NCBI GenBank assembly: GCA_034411995.1
Contig: DAOUME010000022.1
Span: 62,001 to 126,000, forward strand
Direction of reading: 5' to 3'
Source of the DNA: JAUVXJ01 sp034411995
Lineage (GTDB): Bacteria; Chloroflexota; Anaerolineae; UBA7937; B3-Chlor
Length of the DNA: 64,000 nucleotides
Position 1 is the first letter of the stretch; the number at the start of each line of letters is the position of its first letter. The position numbers were made by a program, and so were the translations under genes. Positions 48,387-55,554 of this stretch are shown here, in pieces. Under the pieces are notes generated by a model. The model did no database searches. It was not told the origin of the DNA and worked only from the letters and a program-made list of their open reading frames with translations.

Positions 48387-49365
48387 TGGTGAACGCCTGC
48401 TGAGCATCGATGTGGCGAGGCAGCAGCTCCCGGTCAGCCATCCAATCGGCGTATTCCTGCCAGATCTCCAACTTCTGCTCACCCCAGCGCGACGCGTCGG
48501 CCTGGTACTGCGGACTCAACCACTCCTGGCTCCGGCGAACCAGGTCCGGGTTGCTCTCGGGGGCATGCTTGAGCAGGATCTCGGCAGCCTCGCTAGGGTT
48601 GGCGATGGCGAACTCATACCCTCGAGCGGTGGCGGCCATGAAACTCCTCACCAGGTCGGGTTTCTCAGCCACCTCTTGCTCGCTGGTGATGATCACCGGT
48701 GTGTAGTAGTCGGGCACGCAATCGCTCCAGTCGTTGAGCATGACCACATCGATAGGCATGCCACGCAGCTCGGCCTCTACGCCGGTCCAGCCATAAAAGA
48801 TCCAGGCAAAGTCCACGTCGCGCTCCACCACCGTGAAGTAGTCAGCCCAACCTATGTCGATGAACTCCACCTTGTCCACATCGCCGCCATCGCAACTCAT
48901 GAGCACGTCCAGCACAGCCCGCTCGATGGGCGAGCCCCAACTGCCGTATCTCTTGCCCTCGAAATCCCTGGGCCTAGTGATGCCCCTATCCGCAGGGCTG
49001 GCAAAGCCAGAGGTATTGTGCTGAATGATGGCCGCGATGGACACAATTGGCAGGTCCTCTGCCCGCGCGTACGACACCTCCTCCTGATAGCTGATGCCGA
49101 AGTCGGCCTGCCCGGCTGCGACCACCTGCGCGAGCGTGCTCCCTTCAGCCGGCTGGATGATCTCCACCTCCAGGCCCTCGTCACGATACCATCCCTTTTC
49201 CAGGGCCACGTACAGCCCCGTGTGGTTCGTGTTCGGGAACCAGTCCAGCATCGCCACCACGGGTACCGGGGGCGCTGTGGCCATGGGCTCTGCTGCCTGA
49301 CAGCCAACCGCTGTCAGGACCAGGGCCAACAGCACCCCCACTCTGCTCCAAGAGGTTCCAGACAT
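48370..49365 (-). CDS. thiY: NMT1/THI5-like substrate-binding lipoprotein (ThiY-like)
   Basis: 331 residues from ATG 49365 (GGAGG upstream). Lipoprotein signal with lipobox TAVGC (about 18-22). The mature domain opens VVAMLDWFPNTNHTGLYVALEKGWY, the THI5/NMT1 pattern whose aromatic residues stack on a pyrimidine ring in ThiY. GSTLAQVVAAGQADFGISYQEEV and the central RYGSWGSPIERAVLD follow. It captures the thiamine precursor outside the membrane and hands it to the ThiX-like permease. The riboswitch context supports a thiamine-pathway ligand such as N-formyl-aminomethyl-pyrimidine. Confidence 0.88.
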   Translation of the reverse strand: MSGTSWSRVGVLLALVLTAVGCQAAEPMATAPPVPVVAMLDWFPNTNHTGLYVALEKGWYRDEGLEVEIIQPAEGSTLAQVVAAGQADFGISYQEEVSYARAEDLPIVSIAAIIQHNTSGFASPADRGITRPRDFEGKRYGSWGSPIERAVLDVLMSCDGGDVDKVEFIDIGWADYFTVVERDVDFAWIFYGWTGVEAELRGMPIDVVMLNDWSDCVPDYYTPVIITSEQEVAEKPDLVRSFMAATARGYEFAIANPSEAAEILLKHAPESNPDLVRRSQEWLSPQYQADASRWGEQKLEIWQEYADWMADRELLPRHIDAQQAFTNDFLP

Positions 49366-49424
49366 CACCTTCCTCCTTGACTAACGGGACTGAAGAGAGA
49401 TCGATACTGGGCTGCGGCCAGTCC

Positions 49425-50294
49425 CTACACCTCTTCCCAGATCTCCTCCCGACGAGCGTGGTACCAGGGGAGCAGCGAGCGCTCCAGCAGCATCACAGCG
49501 GCAAACATGACAATGCTCAACAACGAAGTCACGGCAATGGCCGCGAAAACCCGATCTGTGAGGAAGTTCTTGGACGACCGGATCATGAAGATGCCGAGTC
49601 CTCGGCTGGCCCCCACCCACTCGCCAATCACCGCGCCCACCACGCTGTAGGTGATGGCGATCTTGAGACCAGAGAAGAAAGAGGGCAGGGCCCCCGGCAC
49701 CCGGACCTTGAAGAAGATTTGGCGCCTGTTGGCCCCCATCGCCCTGAGCAGCGCCATCAGGTCAGGATCGGCGACTCTCAACCCATCGGCGGTGCTGACG
49801 ACGATGGGAAAGAAACACACCAGGGCCACCACGATGACCTTGGGCAGCATGCCATAGCCAAACCAGATGATCAACAAGGGGGCAAGGGCCAGGATGGGCA
49901 CCGTCTGAGAAGCCACCAGCAGCGGGTACACGGTGCGGCGCAGCAAGCCCGAGAAGTCGATCACCAGGGCAAGACCGAGACCGACCAGCACCGCCAGGCC
50001 CAGACCCAGCCAGGTCTCCTTCAAGGTCTGCCAGGTGTGCGAGCCCAGCAACCCTCGGGCCTCGACACCAGCGACTACGATCTGCCACGGCGACGGCAGC
50101 AACCACTTGGGCACGCTGAGCAGCCAGGTTAGCGCCTGCCAGGCGCCGAGCACGAGGAGTATCAGCAGCAAGGGAGGCGCGTACCTCCGCGCCAAACGCA
50201 GACCGTCTCTCGGCATCGGAACCAGGATCGAAGTAGCCGAAGAAGAGCCCCCATCTGTAGCCGACCGCCCAGGCGACTGTTTGTCTTCCATCAT
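49425..50294 (-). CDS. thiX: ABC transporter permease (ThiX-like)
   Basis: 289 residues with six hydrophobic segments between about 40 and 280. The EAA loop has the expected form (LRAMGANRRQIFFKVRVPGALPSFFSGL, about 183-210), contacting the ATPase. The N-terminal about 35 residues are a hydrophilic cytoplasmic extension. The start overlaps the DUF77 gene stop in ATGA, so translation is coupled. Closest to SsuC/TauC/ThiX permeases. Membrane channel of the importer encoded with the binding protein and ATPase downstream. Confidence 0.9.
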   Translation of the reverse strand: MMEDKQSPGRSATDGGSSSATSILVPMPRDGLRLARRYAPPLLLILLVLGAWQALTWLLSVPKWLLPSPWQIVVAGVEARGLLGSHTWQTLKETWLGLGLAVLVGLGLALVIDFSGLLRRTVYPLLVASQTVPILALAPLLIIWFGYGMLPKVIVVALVCFFPIVVSTADGLRVADPDLMALLRAMGANRRQIFFKVRVPGALPSFFSGLKIAITYSVVGAVIGEWVGASRGLGIFMIRSSKNFLTDRVFAAIAVTSLLSIVMFAAVMLLERSLLPWYHARREEIWEEV

Positions 50295-50575
50295 TCCCTG
50301 TACTTGGCTACCTTCTCGGCGATAGTCGTTCCGCCCACCGCATCGACGATCTTCACGAAGGTTACCACCCGCTGCGCGCCAGCCTCGAAGCAGGCGCGGT
50401 GACCGGCCTTCACTACCTCCAGCAGGTCATCCAGCTCGCCCTCCATGGTGGTTTCGTGAGGCCCGACCTCATATGTGACACCCGAGCGACGCACGACATC
50501 TATCGCCTCGTCCACGACGGGATAGGGGTCGTCACAGAGGGGAATAACCTGAAAGCTAACGGTAATACTGCTCAT
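50291..50575 (-). CDS. Thiamine-binding protein (MTH1187/YkoF family, DUF77)
   Basis: 94 residues from ATG 50575 (GGAGG 6 nt upstream; GTG/TTG two codons earlier are less well spaced). The DUF77 pattern is present: ITVSFQVIPLCDD, VVRRSGVTYEVGPHETTMEGELDDLLEVV and a ferredoxin-like beta-alpha-beta fold. MTH1187/YkoF proteins bind thiamine or its pyrimidine. They commonly occur with riboswitch-controlled ThiXYZ-type transporters, as here. It overlaps thiN by one base and thiX by four. Cytosolic; perhaps a carrier or buffer. Confidence 0.88.
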   Translation of the reverse strand: MSSITVSFQVIPLCDDPYPVVDEAIDVVRRSGVTYEVGPHETTMEGELDDLLEVVKAGHRACFEAGAQRVVTFVKIVDAVGGTTIAEKVAKYRE

Positions 50576-51252
50576 CAACACCCTCCTTGAGGTCCAGCTT
50601 CATCACCGGTCGCCGGCAACTGATGGTGATGCACCAGTAGTAACAGCCCTCGTCCCACCGAGACTTTGGCTCGGGCGGCCACGAGCACATTGCTCACTCC
50701 GCGAGCCGCGCCGAACTTCAGCGAGCCACCGTGGAGGGCATACTCCAGACCCTCAGTGTGGATCTCGACTGCGTGGGCGCACAGCGGAATCAGGGACACG
50801 AGGTCACCCGGCGTGCCCTCAATCGCAGTCTCGCCCTGCACGAGCATCACCTCCTGGTTGCCGTCTATCAACCGGGTTCTCACTTCGTTCAGCTCCGGTA
50901 AAGCCAGGAGCATAACGTTAGCCAGAGTATGGTCTATGCGACCGCCCAGTCCCGCCAGCAGAACCAGCTCGGTGGCACCCTGGGCCAGCGCGTACCTGAT
51001 GGCCAGCTCGGAGTCAGTCTCGTCCTTGCGCGGAGAATGCTCCACGAAGCGACAGCCCTCCTGCTCCAGGTGCGTTCGTAGCTCTGGCTCCATCGAATCC
51101 ATGTCACCGATGGCGACCTGTGGCCCAAGCCCCAGAGCCAGCGCATTCCTCGCTCCTCCATCAACACAGATCACCAGGTCCTCGTCCCGAAGGCGAATCT
51201 CGGGAAAGGGTGGCTTGGGCATGGGCCCATTGGCCACGATCACTGCACGCAT
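50575..51252 (-). CDS. thiN: Thiamine pyrophosphokinase
   Basis: 225 residues from ATG 51252 (GGAGGGG upstream). The longer frame runs back through the terminator hairpin and is not translated. Catalytic motifs: VANGPMPKPPF, DLVICVDGGARNALALGLGPQVAIGDMDSME (Asp-rich metal/ATP site, about 26-56), SPRKDETDSELAIRYAL and LAGLGGRIDHTLANVMLL. It converts thiamine to thiamine pyrophosphate. First gene of the operon, 12 bp after the terminator U-run of the TPP riboswitch, so the enzyme and transporter are shut off when TPP is plentiful. Confidence 0.93.
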   Translation of the reverse strand: MRAVIVANGPMPKPPFPEIRLRDEDLVICVDGGARNALALGLGPQVAIGDMDSMEPELRTHLEQEGCRFVEHSPRKDETDSELAIRYALAQGATELVLLAGLGGRIDHTLANVMLLALPELNEVRTRLIDGNQEVMLVQGETAIEGTPGDLVSLIPLCAHAVEIHTEGLEYALHGGSLKFGAARGVSNVLVAARAKVSVGRGLLLLVHHHQLPATGDEAGPQGGC

Positions 51253-51264
51253 CGCCCCTCCAAG

Positions 51265-51296
51265 AAAAAAGCCGCTACCCACGCAGAGCAGCGGCT
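51265..51296 (-). terminator. Riboswitch-controlled intrinsic terminator
   Basis: Minus strand: AGCCGCT (51296-51290), 13-nt loop, AGCGGCT (51276-51270) and a run of six T (51270-51265). It is placed between the TPP aptamer and thiN, so TPP binding would favour termination before the coding region. Confidence 0.88.
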
Positions 51297-51318
51297 CACG
51301 ATAGCTATCAAGCAACCG

Positions 51319-51406
51319 TCCCTACGCTGGCATTACCCGGATCAGGTTCGTGGGGTCGAGGGCATTGCGGGCCCCCCTCTCAGTCTGGCTCACCAGACTC
51401 CCCTGG
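51319..51406 (-). ncRNA. TPP riboswitch (THI element)
   Basis: The minus-strand RNA shows the conserved THI elements in order: AGGGGAGTC at the 5' P1/P2 side, GACTGAGAGGGG (the CTGAGA box) and CGAACCTGATCCGGGTAATGCCAGCGTAGGGA, the near-invariant pyrimidine/pyrophosphate-binding 3' half (only the first 20 bases would be needed to recognise it). It lies 6-19 nt after the predicted transcript start and is followed by a terminator and thiN. This is a canonical off-switch for thiamine genes. Confidence 0.96.
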
Positions 51407-51431
51407 ATGCTTATATTCAGTTGTCGTCTTT

Positions 51432-51460
51432 ATTATACAACCAGTCGTGCCCTCTGGCAA
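51432..51460 (-). promoter_or_regulatory. Promoter of the thiamine operon
   Basis: Minus strand: TTGCCA (51460-51455), 17-bp spacer, TATAAT (51437-51432). Predicted start is near 51425, about 20 nt ahead of the riboswitch aptamer. Confidence 0.8.
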
Positions 51461-51495
51461 GCCCGACGTTCACAACTCAGCGTTCCCCCCTGGCT

Positions 51496-52188
51496 CTACC
51501 GGGATCGTGTCCCAACCGTGTCGCTCGCTGTCCCCTCGCGTTCATCGATCAGAGCCTCTTCCTGCCCGGGCCCGATCTCGAAAGTACAAGCAGGCTCACC
51601 CCTGGCCATACACCCGGTCTCGGTCACAGTGTACTGCTGACCATCGGTGAACCAGTCCAGCGCCTCGAGGAGCATGCCCGTGGTTCCGTGGCAGATGGCT
51701 TCGTCCGAAGTGCGTTCCCAACATTCGGGACACCTCTCTACCACGAAGAAGAGAGCAGCATCACGCTCCTCCAGTCGGGCGTCTTGATCGCTCAGCTTGG
51801 ACAGGACCTGGGCCAGAGTGTGCAGTCCGACCTTCACCTTGGCTCCGGCCGGCAGTAGCTTGAAGGCGGGATCGGGGAGATCCGCCATGAGACCACCCTC
51901 TGCCACCGCATTTCTGAGGGTCGCTCTCCCCGCTCGCAGACACAGCCCCTTCGCCACGTGGGGACCGTACATCTCCACGATGGACTGGTTGATAGCGGCA
52001 AAGTCGCCGAAACGGAACTCCCGGTCGAGCGTGTCCGGAGGATAGTGGCCGATCAACCTCCCCAGGCCGGCCAAGCGGAGAGCGGCAGCCACCCCATTGT
52101 TGCCCATCAGATCCTCGATGGCTGCCAGGTAGAGATGCGCCAGCTTGTTGGAGTAGTACGTATCGTCGGAGTCTGATCCTTCCTTCAG
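51496..52188 (-). CDS. V4R-domain protein, probably started at a CTG codon
   Basis: 230 residues if read from CTG 52188; the first ATG (52107) would remove 27 residues that read as genuine protein (YYSNKLAHLYLAAIEDL). GGAGG lies 6 nt before the CTG, and no ATG/GTG/TTG occurs between an upstream in-frame TAG and position 52107. The C-terminal half is a V4R (4-vinyl reductase) domain, with CPECWERT and GCMARGEPACTFEIG supplying the usual cysteines and the small-molecule pocket. V4R domains bind hydrocarbons or act in signalling. It is the last gene of the DUF4388-GTPase-Roadblock-V4R series. Confidence 0.78.
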   Translation of the reverse strand: MKEGSDSDDTYYSNKLAHLYLAAIEDLMGNNGVAAALRLAGLGRLIGHYPPDTLDREFRFGDFAAINQSIVEMYGPHVAKGLCLRAGRATLRNAVAEGGLMADLPDPAFKLLPAGAKVKVGLHTLAQVLSKLSDQDARLEERDAALFFVVERCPECWERTSDEAICHGTTGMLLEALDWFTDGQQYTVTETGCMARGEPACTFEIGPGQEEALIDEREGTASDTVGTRSR

Positions 52189-52313
52189 GGCACACCTCCG
52201 GTGATGGCACTACAGACTGCCTTTCACTGGCCCCCCTGCGTGGCCACCATCTGGCCTGAAATCTGATGTCGTCCAGCTCCCAGGGATGTGGGCCAGCACA
52301 AGCAGAAGGAGTG

Positions 52314-52685
52314 TCACACGATCTGCGACAGGTCCTCAGCGGCACGCTTCATGTCCAGGAGCAGCAGTCCAAGCCTGGCTGTGCTTCGCGCGAGCACCGT
52401 CAGCACGGCTTCTTCGCCCACAGCCCTCAAGATGACGTACCCGTTCTCCCCCCTGATGTACACCTGCTCCAGCAGCCCGCGCCCCAGCTCTCCAGCAATG
52501 CGCTCCCCGAGAGACAGCATGGCAGCGGACATGGCAGACACCCGATCCTCCTCGACTCCCGGTGGAAGGGAAGAGGCCATGATCAAACCATCAAGGCTGA
52601 CTACCGCCGAGGCTTCGATATCAGGGGTGCTCACCTGGAGATCTCGCAAGCGCTCCACCATCTGTACCGTCCTCGGTTTCGCCAT
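52314..52685 (-). CDS. Roadblock/LC7-domain protein (MglB-like)
   Basis: 123 residues from ATG 52685 (GGAGG 7 nt upstream). Roadblock fold: RLRDLQVSTPDIEASAVVSLDGLIMASSLP, MSAAMLSLGERIAGELGRG and EQVYIRGENGYVILRAV. Proteins of this family dimerise and act as GTPase-activating or scaffold partners of small Ras-like GTPases, as MglB does for MglA. The partner is the GTPase gene 117 bp upstream on the same strand. Cytosolic. The catalytic mechanism of MglB-type proteins is through GTPase rearrangement rather than an arginine finger, so no single residue is diagnostic. Confidence 0.88.
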   Translation of the reverse strand: MAKPRTVQMVERLRDLQVSTPDIEASAVVSLDGLIMASSLPPGVEEDRVSAMSAAMLSLGERIAGELGRGLLEQVYIRGENGYVILRAVGEEAVLTVLARSTARLGLLLLDMKRAAEDLSQIV

Positions 52686-52802
52686 CAACATTCCTCCTTG
52701 TGCTCGTCGAAAGCTCGAGTCTCCCGGCGTCGCGTCCCGCAGCCACCCGCGCAGGCCACGCTTGACGCAAGCTACCCTGGAGCCCTCTCAGCACTCCTGA
52801 CC

Positions 52803-53330
52803 TCAGTCTGCCGACTCCAGGATGGAGTACAGCAATTCGAGAAGCACTTGCCTTACGCTCTCACGGTTGGTAGCGACACAGGATATAACCTTGGTGTCGG
52901 AAGGCAGCTTGAGCGCGATGCGCATGTCCTCCGGTGGCCAGGCATCCTCCATGTCTTGTTTGTTGGCGGCGATCACGTACGGCGTGGGGGAGTACCTGCG
53001 GAAGCGATTCACAATCGTCTTGGCTTCACGGAAAGTCTCTGGCCGGGCGCTGTCCACCAGCACCACGAAGCCCAACATCCCTTCCGAGAGGATATCCCAC
53101 ATGAAATCAAAACGTTTCTGGCCAGGGGTCCCGTACAGATACAACATCAACCTGTCGTCTACAGTGATGCGGCCGAAATCCATGGCCACAGTTGTCTGGC
53201 CCTTCACGACCTGTGAGCCGTCCGTGATCTTTTGCTCTGTGGATACGACGTCGATCTCGCTGATGCTACTGATGAACTCAGTCTTGCCGGCATTGAAAGG
53301 TCCCGTGATCACTATCTTCACGTTGTCCAT
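52803..53330 (-). CDS. Small Ras-like GTPase (MglA-like)
   Basis: 175 residues from ATG 53330. P-loop GPFNAGKTEF (about 9-18), switch I around TDGSQVVKGQTTVAMDFG with the conserved T, Walker B/switch II LYLYGTPGQKRFDFMW, base-recognition ANKQDMEDAW and SCVAT. The TPGQ in place of the Ras DTAGQ is characteristic of the bacterial MglA/Rup group. MglA-type GTPases set cell polarity or motility and signal through a Roadblock partner, here encoded next. It lies between DUF4388 and Roadblock genes. A GTG two codons earlier is a possible start. Confidence 0.88.
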   Translation of the reverse strand: MDNVKIVITGPFNAGKTEFISSISEIDVVSTEQKITDGSQVVKGQTTVAMDFGRITVDDRLMLYLYGTPGQKRFDFMWDILSEGMLGFVVLVDSARPETFREAKTIVNRFRRYSPTPYVIAANKQDMEDAWPPEDMRIALKLPSDTKVISCVATNRESVRQVLLELLYSILESAD

Positions 53331-53388
53331 CTGCACACCATGGCGATCCCTCCTCGGGCCATCGAGTCGGGACGCAAACACCTGGAGC

Positions 53389-54204
53389 CTACATCCTCTT
53401 CACCCTGTCGATCAGGCGAAGGATCAGATTCCGTTTCACGGGCGGGGGCGCACTCACCGCCTCCTGCACCGCGTGAGCCTTCTGCGGTTGATCCGGCATC
53501 ACCAGTTCGACGAGGCCGGCCGAGAGCAGCCCATAGACGATCCTGCGAATCTTGAAATCGCCCATGGAATTGGCCTTGGCGATCTGTCTGATCGAATTGC
53601 GCGGATTGATGAAGGAGATTACTCTCCACTCCTCCACGGTGAGGTTAATGTCGCGCAGTTTCGCATCCGGGCGCTCCGTGAACTTCAAGGCCATGTCCAG
53701 GTCCGGCAGCTCATTCTGGAGCATCTCGTATTCCTTGACGCGCCGGCTGCCCTCCATGATGATGTTCTCGAGATTGATGGGAACGGTAATCGCTCCCTCC
53801 GCCGGATGCTTGTTCGGCTCGAAGCGGAATGAGCCATCAGACCAGGTAAATAGCAGGTACACCACGTCCAGAGTGTGCGAGCGGACACTCTGGACGATGT
53901 CATCCTGGGTCACATAGCCAGCATTGATCAGCAGTAGGCCTAGCTCCTTGTCGGCGCCGCTCTTGGAGCGAGCTCGCACCACCCGAGACTGTTCCTTGCT
54001 GATCTTTCCCGCCTTCTCCAGCATGCCGATCAGGCCGCCACCGTGGCCATTCAGGGAAGCGTAGACGAGCTTGCCCTCTTTGAAGCAGATTTCTGCCCTC
54101 TTGCCGCTCCCCTCAATGGTCAGAGAACCGCTCTTGCGAGCGAGGTTGATGAGGTTGAAGAGCTGAGTGACGTTGAAATCCTTCAGATTGCCTTTCAAGG
54201 CCAT
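53389..54204 (-). CDS. DUF4388 (PATAN) domain protein
   Basis: 271 residues from ATG 54204 (GGGGGAGGG upstream). Opens ALKGNLKDFNVTQLFNLINLARKSGSLTI, a near-perfect DUF4388 start, with IEGSGKRAEICFKEGKLVYASL. This domain often occurs with receiver, GTPase and Roadblock proteins in motility or twitching control. A middle DUF4388-like repeat (ELGLLLINAGYVTQDDIVQSVRSHTLDVVYLLFTWSDGSFRFEP) and a winged-helix-like C-terminal part (RNSIRQIAKANSMGDFKIRRIVYGLLSAGLVEL) follow. It is the first gene of the four-gene operon, with a clear promoter upstream. Confidence 0.87.
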   Translation of the reverse strand: MALKGNLKDFNVTQLFNLINLARKSGSLTIEGSGKRAEICFKEGKLVYASLNGHGGGLIGMLEKAGKISKEQSRVVRARSKSGADKELGLLLINAGYVTQDDIVQSVRSHTLDVVYLLFTWSDGSFRFEPNKHPAEGAITVPINLENIIMEGSRRVKEYEMLQNELPDLDMALKFTERPDAKLRDINLTVEEWRVISFINPRNSIRQIAKANSMGDFKIRRIVYGLLSAGLVELVMPDQPQKAHAVQEAVSAPPPVKRNLILRLIDRVKRM

Positions 54205-54333
54205 ATTTCGGCCCTCCCCCAAGGGGTGCTACGAACGTCAAGCCCCGCAGTGGCCTGCACATCTTTGCGGAAGCAGAGGTGCCCATGCCACAACCCGCTC
54301 CGCCGGGCGCACCCGTGGCATGAGTAGCTATCA

Positions 54334-54362
54334 AGTATACGCCTGCGCCGCTGGTAAGTCAA
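54334..54362 (-). promoter_or_regulatory. Promoter of the DUF4388-GTPase-Roadblock-V4R operon
   Basis: Minus strand: TTGACT (54362-54357), 17-bp spacer, TATACT (54339-54334). Predicted start is near 54327, about 120 nt before ATG 54204. Confidence 0.7.
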
Positions 54363-54544
54363 TCGATGGCGACGAAAACGTGGCAACTCCAGCCATCCGA
54401 CCAGGACGTCACCTCACGCGCCCATGGACAGGCTGTCCACCAGGTACACGACAGCGCTGGGGCCAGCGAGGCTAAGCCAGCTTAATCACATCTGAATTCT
54501 AGTATAGGTTACAGTGCCATGTCAATAGTCTAATGGTACCATCG

Positions 54545-54573
54545 TTGACTTCCGACCATGAACGGCCTAGAAT
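54545..54573 (+). promoter_or_regulatory. Promoter of the E1 dehydrogenase operon
   Basis: TTGACT (54545-54550), 17-bp spacer, TAGAAT (54568-54573). GGAGGA at 54581-54586 is almost at the predicted start (54580), so the leader is about 15 nt. A 21-nt motif shared with the CAP promoter region (45626-45646) ends 2 bp before the -35 box. Confidence 0.7.
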
Positions 54574-54594
54574 CACCCCAGGAGGAACAGCACC

Positions 54595-55554
54595 GTGAAA
54601 TTACAGTGTGACCTGGCCACGGACATGCTCAGAAAGATGTACGAGATCCGTTTCTTCGAAGAGACGGTGGACGACCTCTTCGCACGGGGGCTGGTCCACG
54701 GCACGATGCACCTCTCAGTGGGACAGGAGGCATCGGCTGTGGGCAGCATATTCGCTCTGAACAAGGGGGACTACATCCTCAGCACCCACCGCGGACACGG
54801 GCACTGCATCGCCAAGGGGGCTGATATCAACCTGATGATGGCCGAGTTCATGGGCAAGGAAACAGGCTACTGCCGCGGCAGGGGCGGCTCGATGCACATC
54901 GCAGACATGGAGGGGCGAAACCTGGGTGCCAACGGCGTCGTGGGTGGCGGCATCCCACTGGCTGTGGGGGTGGGGCTCAGCCTGCAGATGAGGAGAAGCG
55001 ACGAGATCATCATGGGTTTCTTTGGCGACGGAGCGGCAAACCAGGGATGCTTTCACGAAGCTCTCAACATGGCCGCCATCTGGTCACTGCCCGTGGTCTA
55101 CGTCTGCGAGAACAACCAGTACGGGATGTCCATGTCTACTCGCCGCGCTCTGGCCATAGAGAGGATCGCTCAACGCGCCGCCGCCTACGGGATGCCCGGC
55201 GTCACGGTGGATGGCAATGATGTGCTCGAGGTGTACGAGGCGGCAAGAGAAGCGGTGAAGCGAGCGAGGTCGGGCGCAGGTCCAACCCTCCTGGAGTGTG
55301 TGACTTATCGATGGAAAGGCCACTCCAAGAGCGACCAGGAACTGTACCGCACCAAAGAGGAGGTCCGGGCGTGGAAGAAGAAGGATCCCATCCCCCGGTT
55401 CCGGAAGCTCCTCGTGAGCGAGGGCGTGATCACGGAGGAAGAAGCCGCGTCTATCGAAGAAGAGGCCAGGCGCACCATCGCCGGTGCCTTGGAATACGCG
55501 CAGTCCAGTCCCGAACCCGATGTGGACACGATACTCGAAGGGGTGTACGCCTAG
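54595..55554 (+). CDS. TPP-dependent 2-oxoacid/acetoin dehydrogenase E1 alpha
   Basis: 319 residues from GTG 54595 (GGAGGA upstream). Thiamine-diphosphate motif FFGDGAANQGCFHEALNMAAIWSLPVVYVCENN (about 141-173, GDG...NN), HRGHGHCIAKG, GRGGSMHIAD, NGVVGGGIPLAVG, and the phosphorylation-loop region TYRWKGHSKSD. The length (short chain) is that of pyruvate or acetoin dehydrogenase E1 alpha. It decarboxylates a 2-oxoacid (or cleaves acetoin) and passes the acyl group to a lipoyl E2. The beta chain follows directly, but E2 and E3 are not here. The TPP cofactor links it to the thiamine operon 3 kb away. Confidence 0.9.
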   Translation: MKLQCDLATDMLRKMYEIRFFEETVDDLFARGLVHGTMHLSVGQEASAVGSIFALNKGDYILSTHRGHGHCIAKGADINLMMAEFMGKETGYCRGRGGSMHIADMEGRNLGANGVVGGGIPLAVGVGLSLQMRRSDEIIMGFFGDGAANQGCFHEALNMAAIWSLPVVYVCENNQYGMSMSTRRALAIERIAQRAAAYGMPGVTVDGNDVLEVYEAAREAVKRARSGAGPTLLECVTYRWKGHSKSDQELYRTKEEVRAWKKKDPIPRFRKLLVSEGVITEEEAASIEEEARRTIAGALEYAQSSPEPDVDTILEGVYA

